From Knoellia sp031844405 (GTDB taxonomy: Bacteria; Actinomycetota; Actinomycetes; Actinomycetales; Dermatophilaceae), in NCBI GenBank assembly GCA_031844405.1, contig JAUZVC010000001.1, forward strand, positions 248,001-312,000: a DNA stretch of 64,000 nt. The letters run 5' to 3'. The translations under genes were made by a program, and so were the position numbers. Below are positions 52,866 to 63,874 of this stretch, piece after piece. The notes beneath the pieces were generated by a model that saw only the letters and a program-made list of their open reading frames with translations, searched no databases and was not told the DNA's origin. Each line of letters opens with the position of its first letter. The stretch's first letter is position 1.

Positions 52866-52969
52866 GAGTCAGGACCTAAGGCCCATCTGCGCGTGACCGG
52901 GTGCTTCTAGCGTCGGAGGTACCGGAGGGAAAGTCCCACCGGACCACCTACCAACTGGAGGTAGACACC

Positions 52970-53575
52970 ATGGCCACCACCAAGCATCACGAGGCGGTCC
53001 GGGCGAACACCACGACCCGCACCCATGACCTCGACGTCCGCGAGGGCGCCCACATGGAGGACGTGGTCCGCAACCCCGTCGCCCGCTGGGCGCTCGTGGG
53101 CCTGCGGTCCGTCCTCGGCTTCACCTTCCTGTGGCCGTTCTTCGACAAGCTCTTCGGCCTCGGCTACGGCACGCCGGCCGAGAACGCCTGGATCGACGGA
53201 GGCTCGCCGACCACCGGGTTCCTCACCAAGAACCCCGCGGTCGTCGAAGGCCCGTTCGGTGACTTCTTCGCCAACTTCGCCGGCGGCTTCTGGGACTGGC
53301 TGTTCATGGCCGGCCTCCTCGGCATCGGCGTCGCCGTCCTCGCCGGGGCGGGCATGAAGATCGCCGCCTGGTCGGGCGCAGTCCTTCTGGGCCTCATGTA
53401 CCTCGCCGAGCTCCCCATCGGGCGCGACGGTGAGGGCTTCACCAACCCGATCTTCGACAGCCACTGGATCGAGGCGCTGGCGCTCTTCGTCCTCGCCTAC
53501 ACCTTCAGCGGCGACAAGCTCGGACTCGGCCGCTGGTGGAGCAGGATCGTCGGCGAGGACAGCATCCTCCGCTGA
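52970..53575 (+). CDS. DoxX-like membrane protein
   Basis: The product is 201 residues, ATG at 52970 after CTGGAGG. A soluble N-terminus of about 30 residues is followed by four transmembrane helices (around LVGLRSVLGFTFLWPFFDKL, WLFMAGLLGIGVAVLAGAG, WSGAVLLGLMYLAELP and WIEALALFVLAYTF). DoxX proteins act in thiol/redox membrane complexes or as oxidoreductase partners. No specific partner is seen here. Confidence 0.75.
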   Translation: MATTKHHEAVRANTTTRTHDLDVREGAHMEDVVRNPVARWALVGLRSVLGFTFLWPFFDKLFGLGYGTPAENAWIDGGSPTTGFLTKNPAVVEGPFGDFFANFAGGFWDWLFMAGLLGIGVAVLAGAGMKIAAWSGAVLLGLMYLAELPIGRDGEGFTNPIFDSHWIEALALFVLAYTFSGDKLGLGRWWSRIVGEDSILR

Positions 53576-53586
53576 CGACCCGGACC

Positions 53587-53616
53587 GACCGCCGCATCCC
53601 CTCCGGTGCGGCGGTC
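53587..53616 (+). terminator. Hairpin after DoxX gene
   Basis: GACCGCCGCA (53587-53596) pairs perfectly with TGCGGCGGTC (53607-53616). It lies just after the DoxX stop and before the fhaA gene. Confidence 0.75.
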
Positions 53617-53767
53617 GCTCCATGTCCGGGCGCCCGGGCTCCCCGTCGGGGTCCAGCCGTGCGGATCTCCCGACATCCCTCACGCACGCCTCACGAGCCA
53701 CCACAGACCCGGCAAGTAGCATCGCTACGGCAACCAGCACGTCGACGCCACGCCAGGAGGTGCGCCC

Positions 53768-54712
53768 ATGGGCCTGTTCGACCGCATGGAGGGCAAGCTC
53801 GAGCGCGCCGTCAACGGCGTCTTCGCCAAGGCCTTCCGCTCCGAGGTCCAGCCCGTCGAGATCGCGAGCGCGATCCGCCGGGCCATGGACGACCGCGCCG
53901 CGACCGCCGGGTCGGGCCGCAGCCTCGTCCCCAACGTCTTCACGATCGAGCTGAGCGAGACCGACTACGAGCGCCTCACCGACCACGGGGTGGAGCTCGA
54001 GAACGAGCTCGTCGCCGCGGCCGAGGAGCACGCCGACAGCCAGCACTACCAGCCCGGCGGCCCGATCGACATCCACTTCGACGAGGACGCCGACCTCGAG
54101 ACCGGCGTCTTCCGCGTCCGCCCGAGCACCGCGAAGCGCCCCCGTGCCACCGGCATGACGGGCCAGCACCAGCCCGTGCCGCGTTCCCGGCAGGACAGCC
54201 CGTATGCCGGCCGCCCACCCGCCGCTTCGGGTGCCGGTGGCGCTGCTGCCGGCGGCGCTGCCGCGGGCGGCGCTGCTGCCGGCGGGGCCGCGCGCGCCGT
54301 CCCGCCACCACGGCGCCCCGACCCGAGGTACGCGGCACCGGAGGCCGAGGGCCTCGGCGAGACCGCGGCATACCAACCGGCGAAGCCGCCGAGCAAGCCG
54401 CGCCGGACCAACCCGGCCGACCGGCCGTGGCTCGACGTCGACGGCGAGCGCTACCCCCTCATGGGCGCGATCACCGTCCTCGGCCGCGACGACAGCGCCG
54501 ACATCATCCTCGACGACCCGGGAATCTCGCGTCGGCACAGCGAGATCCGCGTGACGCAGGACGGTCCCCACACCGTCGCGACGATCCGCGACCTCGGCTC
54601 GACCAACGGCACCTTCGTCAACGGCGAGCCGGTGACGAGCGAGCACCTCGAGTCCGGCGACCGCATCACCGTGGGTCGCACGTCCGTCACCTACCGCGCC
54701 GGGCGCAAGTGA
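53768..54712 (+). CDS. fhaA: FhaA: DUF3662 and FHA domain protein
   Basis: The product is 314 residues. The DUF3662 domain (MGLFDRMEGKLERAVNGVFAK onward, about 1-120) is followed by a disordered linker with a GGAAA tandem repeat (15-nt units near 54238-54290). The FHA domain ends the protein (LGRDDSADIILDDPGISRRHSEI, then DLGSTNGTFVNG). FhaA binds phosphothreonine on PknB targets and, in mycobacteria, links kinase signalling to the flippase MurJ/MviN in wall synthesis. First gene of the conserved kinase/wall cluster. Confidence 0.95.
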   Translation: MGLFDRMEGKLERAVNGVFAKAFRSEVQPVEIASAIRRAMDDRAATAGSGRSLVPNVFTIELSETDYERLTDHGVELENELVAAAEEHADSQHYQPGGPIDIHFDEDADLETGVFRVRPSTAKRPRATGMTGQHQPVPRSRQDSPYAGRPPAASGAGGAAAGGAAAGGAAAGGAARAVPPPRRPDPRYAAPEAEGLGETAAYQPAKPPSKPRRTNPADRPWLDVDGERYPLMGAITVLGRDDSADIILDDPGISRRHSEIRVTQDGPHTVATIRDLGSTNGTFVNGEPVTSEHLESGDRITVGRTSVTYRAGRK

Positions 54713-54725
54713 GCGCAGGAACTCC

Positions 54726-55253
54726 ATGAGCGAGCTCACCATCACCGTCATGCGCCTCGGGCTGCTCGTCGCGCTCTGGGCCTTCGTCATCGCCGTCGTC
54801 GGCGTCCTGCGCGGCGACCTCTACGGCACCCAGGTGACGCCCCGTCGCGCCGCGCCGCCCCGTGGCAACACCCCACGCCCCGCGGCCCGGGGGAGCGCCG
54901 CGTCCGTGCCCGCCGAGCAGCGCCCCGTCGGCCGCCGCTTCAACGCACGGTCGGCGAGCCGCGAGCCCAACCACCTGCGCGTCATGAGCGGTCCGCTCGC
55001 GGGCACGAGCCTGCCGCTGCGTGAGGCCGGCATCCTCATCGGCCGCAGCCCCGAGTCGGCGCTCGTCCTCGAGGACGACTTCGCCTCCGGACGCCACGCC
55101 CGCATCTTCAAGGGTCCCGACGGCTGGGTCGTCGAGGACCTCGGCTCGACCAACGGCACCTTCATCGGTCCCCAGCGCCTCACGACCGCCACACCGGTGA
55201 CGGCCGGCACCGAGATCCGGTTCGGGACGACCGTCGTCGAGCTGCGGAGGTAG
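54726..55253 (+). CDS. fhaB: FhaB (FipA-type) membrane-anchored FHA protein
   Basis: The product is 175 residues, ATG at 54726. One N-terminal transmembrane helix (MRLGLLVALWAFVIAVVGVLRG), a Pro/Arg-rich linker, then a C-terminal FHA domain (LIGRSPESALVLEDDFASGRHARI, DLGSTNGTFIGP). It is the partner of FhaA and binds phosphorylated proteins at the septum or pole. It ends 2 bp before the pstP start. Confidence 0.92.
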   Translation: MSELTITVMRLGLLVALWAFVIAVVGVLRGDLYGTQVTPRRAAPPRGNTPRPAARGSAASVPAEQRPVGRRFNARSASREPNHLRVMSGPLAGTSLPLREAGILIGRSPESALVLEDDFASGRHARIFKGPDGWVVEDLGSTNGTFIGPQRLTTATPVTAGTEIRFGTTVVELRR

Positions 55254-55255
55254 CC

Positions 55256-56656
55256 GTGGCCATCGCGTTCCACTTCGCCGCCCGCTCCGACGTCGGGATG
55301 GTGCGGACCAACAACGAGGACAGCGGGTATGCCGGCCCGCACCTCCTCGCGATGGCCGACGGCATGGGCGGCCACGCCGGTGGCGACGTCGCCTCGTCCA
55401 CCGTCCTCGGCGCCCTCGTCCCGCTGGACGGCGAGTCGTTCTCCGGCGCCGACGCGACCCAGGCCCTGCTGCGCCGGATCACCGCTGCCAACGCCGAGCT
55501 CGGTCAGATGGCCCAGGACGACCCCGACCTCGAGGGCATGGGCACGACGCTCATCGCGATCCTGCGGGCGCGCGACAAGCTCGTCCTCGCCCACATCGGC
55601 GACTCCCGCGCCTTCGTCGTCCGCGACGGCCAGGTCAGCCAGATCACCAAGGACCACAGCTTCGTCCAGTCGCTCGTCGACGAGGGCAGGATCACCGCCG
55701 AGGAGGCGTCGACCCACCCGCAGCGCTCGCTCGTGACGAGGGTGCTCACCGGCGCCGAGGGCGAGGAGCCCGACGTCGTCGTGCGGCGGGCGGTCGTCGG
55801 CGAGCGCTACCTCATCTGCTCCGACGGGCTCTCCGACTACGTCGCGCGCGACACCATCGACGAGGTCCTCACCACCGAGAGCCGTCCCGGCGAGTGCGCC
55901 GAGCGCCTCGTCCAGCTCGCCCTGCGCGCCGGCGCCCCCGACAACGTCACCGTCGTCGTCGGCGACGTCGTCGACCTCACCAAGGGTCCGGTGCCGAGCG
56001 ACTCGCCGCAGATCGTCGGCGCCGCCGCGGCGATCCGGCGCCACACCCGGCCCATCCCGGTGACTCCGGCCGAGAAGGCGGCCGCCCTGTCGCAGGAGGC
56101 CAGCGGCACGACCGACGACGACGACCTCCACCTCGCCGACGAGGGACCCCGCAGCCGCACGGCCACGCTGCTGCGCGGGGTCGGCGCGGCCGTCCTCGCC
56201 GTCGTCCTCCTCGTCGGTGGTGGCTATGCCGCCTACGCGTGGACGCAGGCGCAGTTCTACGTCGGCGTCCGCGAGGGCCGCGTCACCGTCTTCAAGGGCG
56301 TGGACCAGACGATCGGGCCGATCAGCCTGTCGAGCCCCGAGACGATGAGCGGCATCGTCGTCGAGGACCTGCCCGACTTCTACCGCGGCCAGCTCTCGCG
56401 TGGCATCACGATGAAGACCCGCTCCGACGCCGCCGCCCTCGTGCGCAACCTCGAGGTGCAGGCCGGGGCGTGCCGCTACGCGAAGTCGCAGGGCCGCGAC
56501 TGCGCGACCGTCCCGTCGAACTGGACGACCCCGACCCCCACCCCCACCCCGACGCCGACCCTTCCGGGCCCCTCGGCGAGCGTGCCCGGAGCGACCCCGT
56601 CGCCCAGCGCCCCCGTCACCGGGTCGCCGGGACCGAGCGTCAGCCCCAACGCATGA
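55256..56656 (+). CDS. pstP: PstP, PP2C-type Ser/Thr phosphatase
   Basis: The product is 466 residues, GTG at 55256. The catalytic PP2C domain has metal-binding Asp motifs (RTNNEDSGYAG, MADGMGGHAGGD, LICSDGLSDYV, GAPDNVTVVVGDVV). A transmembrane helix near residue 320 (AAVLAVVLLVGGGYAAYAW) is followed by an extracellular domain and a Thr-Pro-rich tail. It dephosphorylates PknB and its substrates. Its stop overlaps rodA (ATGA). Confidence 0.95.
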   Translation: MAIAFHFAARSDVGMVRTNNEDSGYAGPHLLAMADGMGGHAGGDVASSTVLGALVPLDGESFSGADATQALLRRITAANAELGQMAQDDPDLEGMGTTLIAILRARDKLVLAHIGDSRAFVVRDGQVSQITKDHSFVQSLVDEGRITAEEASTHPQRSLVTRVLTGAEGEEPDVVVRRAVVGERYLICSDGLSDYVARDTIDEVLTTESRPGECAERLVQLALRAGAPDNVTVVVGDVVDLTKGPVPSDSPQIVGAAAAIRRHTRPIPVTPAEKAAALSQEASGTTDDDDLHLADEGPRSRTATLLRGVGAAVLAVVLLVGGGYAAYAWTQAQFYVGVREGRVTVFKGVDQTIGPISLSSPETMSGIVVEDLPDFYRGQLSRGITMKTRSDAAALVRNLEVQAGACRYAKSQGRDCATVPSNWTTPTPTPTPTPTLPGPSASVPGATPSPSAPVTGSPGPSVSPNA

Positions 56657-58035
56657 CCACCGTCTCCGCCCTCTCCTCCCGCAAGGGCCGCAACGTCGAG
56701 CTCGGGCTCCTCGTCTTCGCGGTCGCCATCGTCGCGCTCGCCTACATCAACGTCGGGGTCGCCGTCGAGGGCGCCGTGCCGCCGAGCCTCGTCGCCGTCG
56801 GCACCGGGTTCCTCGTCATCACCGCCGCGTTCCACATCACGATGCGGCTGCGAGCCCCCTACGCCGACCCGCTCATCCTGCCGATCGCCACGCTCCTCAA
56901 CGGGCTCGGTCTCGTCATGATCAACCGGCTCGACCTCGCCAACGACCGCAGCCTCGCCGAGGGCATGGCGCTGCGGCAGCTCATGTGGAGCGCCCTCGCC
57001 GCCGGCCTCGCGATCGCGGCGCTCATCATCCTGCGCGACCACCGCATCCTGCGCCGCTACACCTACCTCGCCGGCGCCATCGGCTTCGGGCTGCTGCTCC
57101 TGCCGCTCGTGCCCGGGCTCGGCGTCGAGAACTACGGCTCGCGCATCTGGATCGCCGTCGGGCCGTTCTCGTTCCAGCCCGGTGAGATCGCCAAGATCGT
57201 CCTCGCGGTCTTCTTCGCCGGCTACCTCGTGCAGACGCGCGACGCCCTCTCCGTCGCCGGCCGGCGGATCCTCGGGCTCACCCTGCCTCGGGCGCGCGAC
57301 CTCGGCCCGATCCTCGTCGCGTGGATGCTCTCGGTCGGCGTCCTCGTCCTCGAGAAGGACCTCGGCTCCTCGCTGCTCTTCTTCGGGCTCTTCGTGGCGA
57401 TGCTCTACATCGCCACGGAGCGCACCTCCTGGGTGGCCATCGGCCTGCTCCTCTTCGGCGTCGGCTGCTGGGTCGCCAACCTCCTCTTCAGCCACGTCCA
57501 GCGCCGCGTCCTGCTCTGGCTCGACACCTTCAGCCGCGAGGCCCTCGACACCTCCGACCAGCTCGCCCGTGGCCTCATGGGCATGGCCTCGGGTGGCATG
57601 CTCGGCACCGGCCTCGGCCGGGGCCGCCCGGAGCTCACCTACTTCGCCGAGAGCGACTTCATCATCCCCAGCTTCGGCGAGGAGATCGGCCTCATCGGCC
57701 TCTTCGCGCTGCTCCTGCTCTACGTGCTCCTCGTCGAGCGCGGCCTGCGCACCGCCATCGGCGCTCGTGACGGCTTCGGCAAGCTGCTCGCCGCCGGCCT
57801 GTCCTTCTCGGTCGCGCTCCAGTGCTTCGTCGTCGTCGGCGGGGTCACGCGGGTCATCCCGCTCACCGGCCTGACGATGCCGTTCCTCTCGCAGGGCGGC
57901 TCCTCGCTCCTCGCCAACTGGACCCTCGTCGCGCTGCTCCTGCGCATCAGTGACCACGCGCGCCGACCCGTCCCCGACCCGGCGGCGCCGAACCCCGTGG
58001 CGAGCGAGCAGACCCAGGTGGTGAAGCTGCGATGA
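56653..58035 (+). CDS. rodA: RodA, SEDS-family peptidoglycan polymerase
   Basis: The product is 460 residues with about ten transmembrane helices. SEDS motifs are seen in NYGSRIWIAVGPFSFQPGEI, KDLGSSLLFFGLF and GLTMPFLSQGGSSLLANW. RodA polymerises lipid II glycans with its partner class B PBP, encoded by the next gene, which overlaps by 4 bp. It acts in elongation at the membrane. Confidence 0.95.
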   Translation: MTTVSALSSRKGRNVELGLLVFAVAIVALAYINVGVAVEGAVPPSLVAVGTGFLVITAAFHITMRLRAPYADPLILPIATLLNGLGLVMINRLDLANDRSLAEGMALRQLMWSALAAGLAIAALIILRDHRILRRYTYLAGAIGFGLLLLPLVPGLGVENYGSRIWIAVGPFSFQPGEIAKIVLAVFFAGYLVQTRDALSVAGRRILGLTLPRARDLGPILVAWMLSVGVLVLEKDLGSSLLFFGLFVAMLYIATERTSWVAIGLLLFGVGCWVANLLFSHVQRRVLLWLDTFSREALDTSDQLARGLMGMASGGMLGTGLGRGRPELTYFAESDFIIPSFGEEIGLIGLFALLLLYVLLVERGLRTAIGARDGFGKLLAAGLSFSVALQCFVVVGGVTRVIPLTGLTMPFLSQGGSSLLANWTLVALLLRISDHARRPVPDPAAPNPVASEQTQVVKLR

Positions 58036-59485
58036 ACCAGCCGATCCGCCGCCTCTCCTTCGTCGTCGCCCTGCTCTTCGCCTCGCTGCTCGTCTCGACG
58101 ACCCTCATCCAGTTCGTCTGGGCCAAGGACCTCAACGCCCGGCCCGACAACCGGCGCACTCTGCTCAGCACCTACGCCCGCGAGCGGGGCCAGATCCTCG
58201 TCGGCGACACGGCCATCGCGAAGTCGGTCCCGGCCGACAACGAGTACAAGTGGCTGCGCACCTACCCCGGCAGGACGGCATACGCGCACGTCACCGGCTA
58301 CTACTCCTTCTACGGCGCGGGCGGCGGTCTCGAGCAGGCCGAGAACGGGCTGCTCTCCGGCAGCAGCGACAAGCTCGCCTTCCGCCGCGTCTCGGACTTC
58401 TTCACCGGCCGCAAGACGGCCGGCGCGAGCCTCGAGCTCACCATCGACTCGGCGGTGCAGCAGGCCGCGATCAAGGCGCTCGACGGGCGCAGGGGCGCCG
58501 CGGTCGCGCTCAACCCGTCGACCGGCGAGATCCTCGCGATGGTGAGCAACCCGACCTACGACCCGTCGCCGCTGTCGTCGCACAACCTCGCGCAGGTCGA
58601 CGCGGCCTACAAGAAGCTCAACGGCGACCCGGCCAAGCCGCTCGTGAACCGCACCATCGGCGGCGACCTCTACCCGCCGGGGTCGACGTTCAAGATCGTC
58701 ACGGCCGCCGCGGCGCTCTCGAGCGGCCGCTTCGCGCCCGACACGGTGCTCCCCGGCCCGGCCGAGCTCGACCTGCCGCAGACGACCGTCGGCCTGCCCA
58801 ACTTCGGCGACCGCTCCTGCGGCCCGGACGACAGGACGACCTTCCTGCACGCCATGGAGATCTCGTGCAACAGCGCGTTCGGCCACCTCGGGCTCGAGCT
58901 CGGCGCCGACGCGCTGCGTGACCAGGCGGCGAAGTTCGGTGTGGGAGACCAGCTCTCGGTCCCGATGCGCGTGACGCCGAGCTCGGTCCCGGCCGAGCTC
59001 AACCCTCCGCAGCTCGCACAGTCGGCCGTCGGCCAGTACGACGTGCGCGTCACCCCACTTCAGGTCGCGATGTTCAGCGCCGGCGTCGCCAACCGCGGCA
59101 TCGTCATGAAGCCGCACCTCGTCCGCTCGGTCCTCTCGAGCGACCTCAGCGTCATCGAGCGCGCCGAGCCCGAGGAGCTCTCGCAGGCCGTGAGCCCCGA
59201 GGTCGCCGCCCAGCTCACCGAGATGATGGAGGCCGTCGTCGAGAGCGGCAGCGGCGAGCCCGCGCAGGTCGACGGCGTCCGCGTCGCCGGCAAGACCGGC
59301 ACCGCCGAGACCGACCGCGTCTCCCGCGCCCACGCGTGGTTCACCGGCTTCGCACCGGCCAACGACCCCCAGATCGCCGTCGCGGTCGTCGTCGAGAACG
59401 GCGGCGACCCCGACAGCGAGGCCCGCGGAGGTGGCGCCGTCGGTGGCCCCATCGCCAAGGCGATGATCGAGGCGGGGCTGAAGAA

Positions 59486-59489
<4 letters not shown>
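58032..59489 (+). CDS. pbpA: PbpA, class B penicillin-binding protein (transpeptidase)
   Basis: The product is 485 residues. An N-terminal membrane anchor (FVVALLFASLLVSTTLIQFVW) is followed by the pedestal and transpeptidase domain with the S218-T-F-K221 motif, S278-C-N280, and a KTGTAE motif near residue 420. It crosslinks peptidoglycan made by RodA. Overlaps rodA and pknB by 4 bp each. Confidence 0.95.
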
Positions 59490-61363
<1,874 letters not shown>

Positions 61364-61408
61364 CGCGAGCCACGGCATACGGGGCCTTGTCTCGCCTCCA
61401 CCGGAGGA

Positions 61409-61455
61409 AACGTTGAGGGGCCGGAGGGACATGTTCCCTCCGGACCCTCAACGTT
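61409..61455. terminator. 21-bp near-perfect bidirectional hairpin
   Basis: Arms 61409-61429 and 61435-61455 pair over 20 of 21 positions with a 5-nt loop, between the convergent pknB and trpG-type genes. Confidence 0.85.
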
Positions 61456-61490
61456 CCCGCATGGGGAGCAAAAGCGGGGGAGTGGCGGGG

Positions 61491-62162
61491 TCAGCCGGTG
61501 ACCTGGGCAGCGATGTCGGCGACGTCGGCGCCGTGCACGAGCGGGCTCAGCCCGTGCGAGCGCTCGACCGCGCCCTCGTCACCGCACACCTCGAGCCAGT
61601 TCGCGAGGAGGCGGTGACCACCCTGGGTGAGCACCGACTCGGGGTGGAACTGCACCCCGTGCAGCGGCAGCTCACGGTGCTGGACCGCCATGATGATGCC
61701 GCTGCCCGTCTGCCCGGTGCTCACGAGCGCGTCCGGCATCGTCGGGGGGTCGATCGTCAGCGAGTGGTAGCGCGTCGCCGTGAACGGCGAGGGCAGCCCG
61801 GCGAGCACTCCCTCGCCGGCGTGCTCGACGAGCGAGGTCTTGCCGTGGAGCAGTTCGGGGGCCCGGCCCACGGTGCCGCCGAAGACGACACCGAGCGCCT
61901 GGTGCCCGAGGCACACCCCGAGCATCGGCTGCGACCGCTCGGCGCACGCCTCGATCATGGCCATCGAGACACCGGCCTCCTCGGGGGTCCCCGGGCCCGG
62001 CGAGACGAGCACGCCGTCGAACTCGGCTCCGTCAGCCGGAGCGACGGCGTCGTTGCGCACGACGGTGCACTCGGCGCCGAGCTGCTCGAGGTAGCCGACG
62101 ATCGTGAAGACGAACGAGTCGTAGTTGTCGACGACGAGGATGCGGCGGGCGTTGGTGGTCAC
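61491..62162 (-). CDS. trpG: Anthranilate/aminodeoxychorismate synthase component II (TrpG/PabA)
   Basis: The product is 223 residues; the GTG at 62162 overlaps the stop of the small membrane protein. Glutamine amidotransferase class I: ILVVDNYDSFVFT, VSPGPGTPEEAG, the catalytic Cys in GVCLGHQALGV, and the His-Pro-Glu-Ser motif in HGVQFHPESVLTQGG. It supplies ammonia to the chorismate-using partner. In this origin-proximal neighbourhood it may serve folate and/or tryptophan synthesis. No partner subunit is adjacent. Confidence 0.92.
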   Translation of the reverse strand: MTTNARRILVVDNYDSFVFTIVGYLEQLGAECTVVRNDAVAPADGAEFDGVLVSPGPGTPEEAGVSMAMIEACAERSQPMLGVCLGHQALGVVFGGTVGRAPELLHGKTSLVEHAGEGVLAGLPSPFTATRYHSLTIDPPTMPDALVSTGQTGSGIIMAVQHRELPLHGVQFHPESVLTQGGHRLLANWLEVCGDEGAVERSHGLSPLVHGADVADIAAQVTG

Positions 62163-62365
62163 GAGGGCTCCGGGGTGGTGAAGGACGGGTATGCCGTGGC
62201 ACCAGTATCCGCACCGACGGTCGTCTCGTCGTAGGGCAGCCACGATGCGACGAGCGGGAAGAGCCACTCGAAGCACACGAACACCACGAGGGCGAGGAGC
62301 ACGAGGAGCAGGAGGACCCGGACGATGACGGGACCCGGCAGCGATCGCCAGAGTGCGGCATACAT
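62159..62365 (-). CDS. Small single-pass membrane protein in the sortase-trpG operon
   Basis: The product is 68 residues, start ATG 62365, with one strongly hydrophobic helix (VLLLLVLLALVVFVCFEWLFP). It begins 13 bp after the sortase stop and overlaps the trpG start (GTGA). Small proteins like this occur at the same place in related genomes; the function is unknown. Confidence 0.7.
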   Translation of the reverse strand: MYAALWRSLPGPVIVRVLLLLVLLALVVFVCFEWLFPLVASWLPYDETTVGADTGATAYPSFTTPEPS

Positions 62366-62378
62366 CAGGACGACTTCC

Positions 62379-63056
62379 TCATGACGGCTCCGGGACCGGC
62401 AGGGGCACGTCGTCCACGAGTGACATCTGCTCGCGGGTGCGGGACAGTGTCAGCTCGGCGTGCACGACGTAGCGCTGCTTCGCGCTGAACCTCGGGTGGC
62501 AGGACGTGAGCGTGAGCATCGCCTTGGTCGGCTCGGCCGCGCGGTCGCCGGGGACGGGGGCGATGACCTCGGACTCCCAGGGACGGACGATCGTGTGGCT
62601 GCGCACGACATACACGCTCTCGCCGGCGACGGTCTCGACGAGGATCTCGTCACCGGGGCGCAGGCTCGCGATCTCCGCGAGCGGCTTGCCGTAGGTCGTG
62701 CGGTGACCGGCGATGGCGAAGTTGCCGACCTCGCCGGGTCCGGCGGTGCCGACGTAGTGGCCGAGGCCGCGGGCGAGCTCGGCGGCCGACGTGCCCTCGA
62801 CGAGCGGGCGCGCGTAGTCGCTGCCGAAGCGGGGGATCCGCACGACGGCGAACGCGTCACCGCCGATCCGGGTGGCGGTCGCGCCGCCCGGGTCGCGCGA
62901 GGCGTCGACGAACTCCTGCTCGAGGCTCGTCACCGTGCGGGCCTGCGCCCGGTCCGAGACGACGTCGGTCCAGAAGAGCTGCCAGACGACGAAGAGCAGG
63001 ACGAGCCCGCCCAGGGTGAGGAGCAGCTCGCCGAGGACCCCGACGGCACGCCTCAC
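62379..63056 (-). CDS. Class E sortase
   Basis: The product is 225 residues; the GTG at 63056 overlaps the DUF881 stop (GTGA). An N-terminal membrane helix (LLLTLGGLVLLFVVWQLFW) is followed by the sortase barrel with H118 (IAGHRTTYGKP), C186 (TLTSCHPRFS) and R195 (SAKQR). Class E sortases recognise LAxTG-type signals and anchor pilins or surface proteins to peptidoglycan. No substrate gene is in view. Confidence 0.92.
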   Translation of the reverse strand: MRRAVGVLGELLLTLGGLVLLFVVWQLFWTDVVSDRAQARTVTSLEQEFVDASRDPGGATATRIGGDAFAVVRIPRFGSDYARPLVEGTSAAELARGLGHYVGTAGPGEVGNFAIAGHRTTYGKPLAEIASLRPGDEILVETVAGESVYVVRSHTIVRPWESEVIAPVPGDRAAEPTKAMLTLTSCHPRFSAKQRYVVHAELTLSRTREQMSLVDDVPLPVPEPS

Positions 63057-63805
63057 GTGTCGTCGTCCACCGTCGCGTAGTCGGGTGTGATCGAGCCGGC
63101 GTAGGCGGGGAACTCGAACCGGTCGGAGGAACGCACCTCGTAGCCGAGGCCGACGGCGCGGACGTACTCCTGGTAGATGAGGACCTCCGGCGACTGCGTC
63201 AGCATCTCGCGCATCGACGCCGGGTCGCCGATGGCCTTGATGCGGTAGGGCGGGGAGTAGACACGGCCCTGGAGGATGAGGGTGTTGCCGACGCAGCGGA
63301 CAGCGCTCGTGGAGATGATCCGCTGGTCCTGGATCATCATCGCCTCGGCGCCGCCGGCCCACAGGGCGTTGACGACCGCCTGCACGTCCTGCTGGTGCAC
63401 GACGATGTCGTCGACCGAGAAGCCCTCGGGCAGCTTGTCGACGGGGAGCTTCGAGTCGGTGAGCTGCACCTCGACGCCCGGACCCTCGACGTCGGTGCGC
63501 CCGGCGGCGAGGCTCAGCGCGTCGCCCTCCTTCTTGAGCTTCTCGACCTCGGCGTTGCCGGGGGCGCCGCCGAGGGTGAGCTGGTCGACCTCGGCGGTGA
63601 GCCGCTCGAGCTCCTCGGTCATCCGCGCGTTGTCCTGGGTCTGCTCCCGGATGATGTCCGGCAGCCCCGCGGCGTCCGAGCGCAGGCTGCGTCCCTGGGC
63701 CACCGATCCACTCGTCGCGAAGAGGACGCCGGCGAGGATCGCGACGACCGGCACGAGCACCGACCACACGGTCAGCTGCCTCGCGCGGAACCTGCGCTCC
63801 ACCAC
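63053..63805 (-). CDS. DUF881 family membrane protein
   Basis: The product is 250 residues from the GTG at 63805, with a GAGAGG site upstream. An N-terminal membrane helix (WSVLVPVVAILAGVLFATSG) is followed by a coiled coil and the DUF881 core (DDIVVHQQDVQAVVNALWAGGAEAMMIQDQRI then RVYSPPYRIKAIGDP). DUF881 proteins are conserved beside the division genes of Actinobacteria. First gene of the overlapping operon with the sortase and trpG. Confidence 0.9.
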   Translation of the reverse strand: MVERRFRARQLTVWSVLVPVVAILAGVLFATSGSVAQGRSLRSDAAGLPDIIREQTQDNARMTEELERLTAEVDQLTLGGAPGNAEVEKLKKEGDALSLAAGRTDVEGPGVEVQLTDSKLPVDKLPEGFSVDDIVVHQQDVQAVVNALWAGGAEAMMIQDQRIISTSAVRCVGNTLILQGRVYSPPYRIKAIGDPASMREMLTQSPEVLIYQEYVRAVGLGYEVRSSDRFEFPAYAGSITPDYATVDDDT

Positions 63806-63874
63806 GCGGTCACCACCTCTCCGATCTCCAGGCCCTACGCTAGGCCACGACACCGCTAGCCAAGGAGAGAGTCC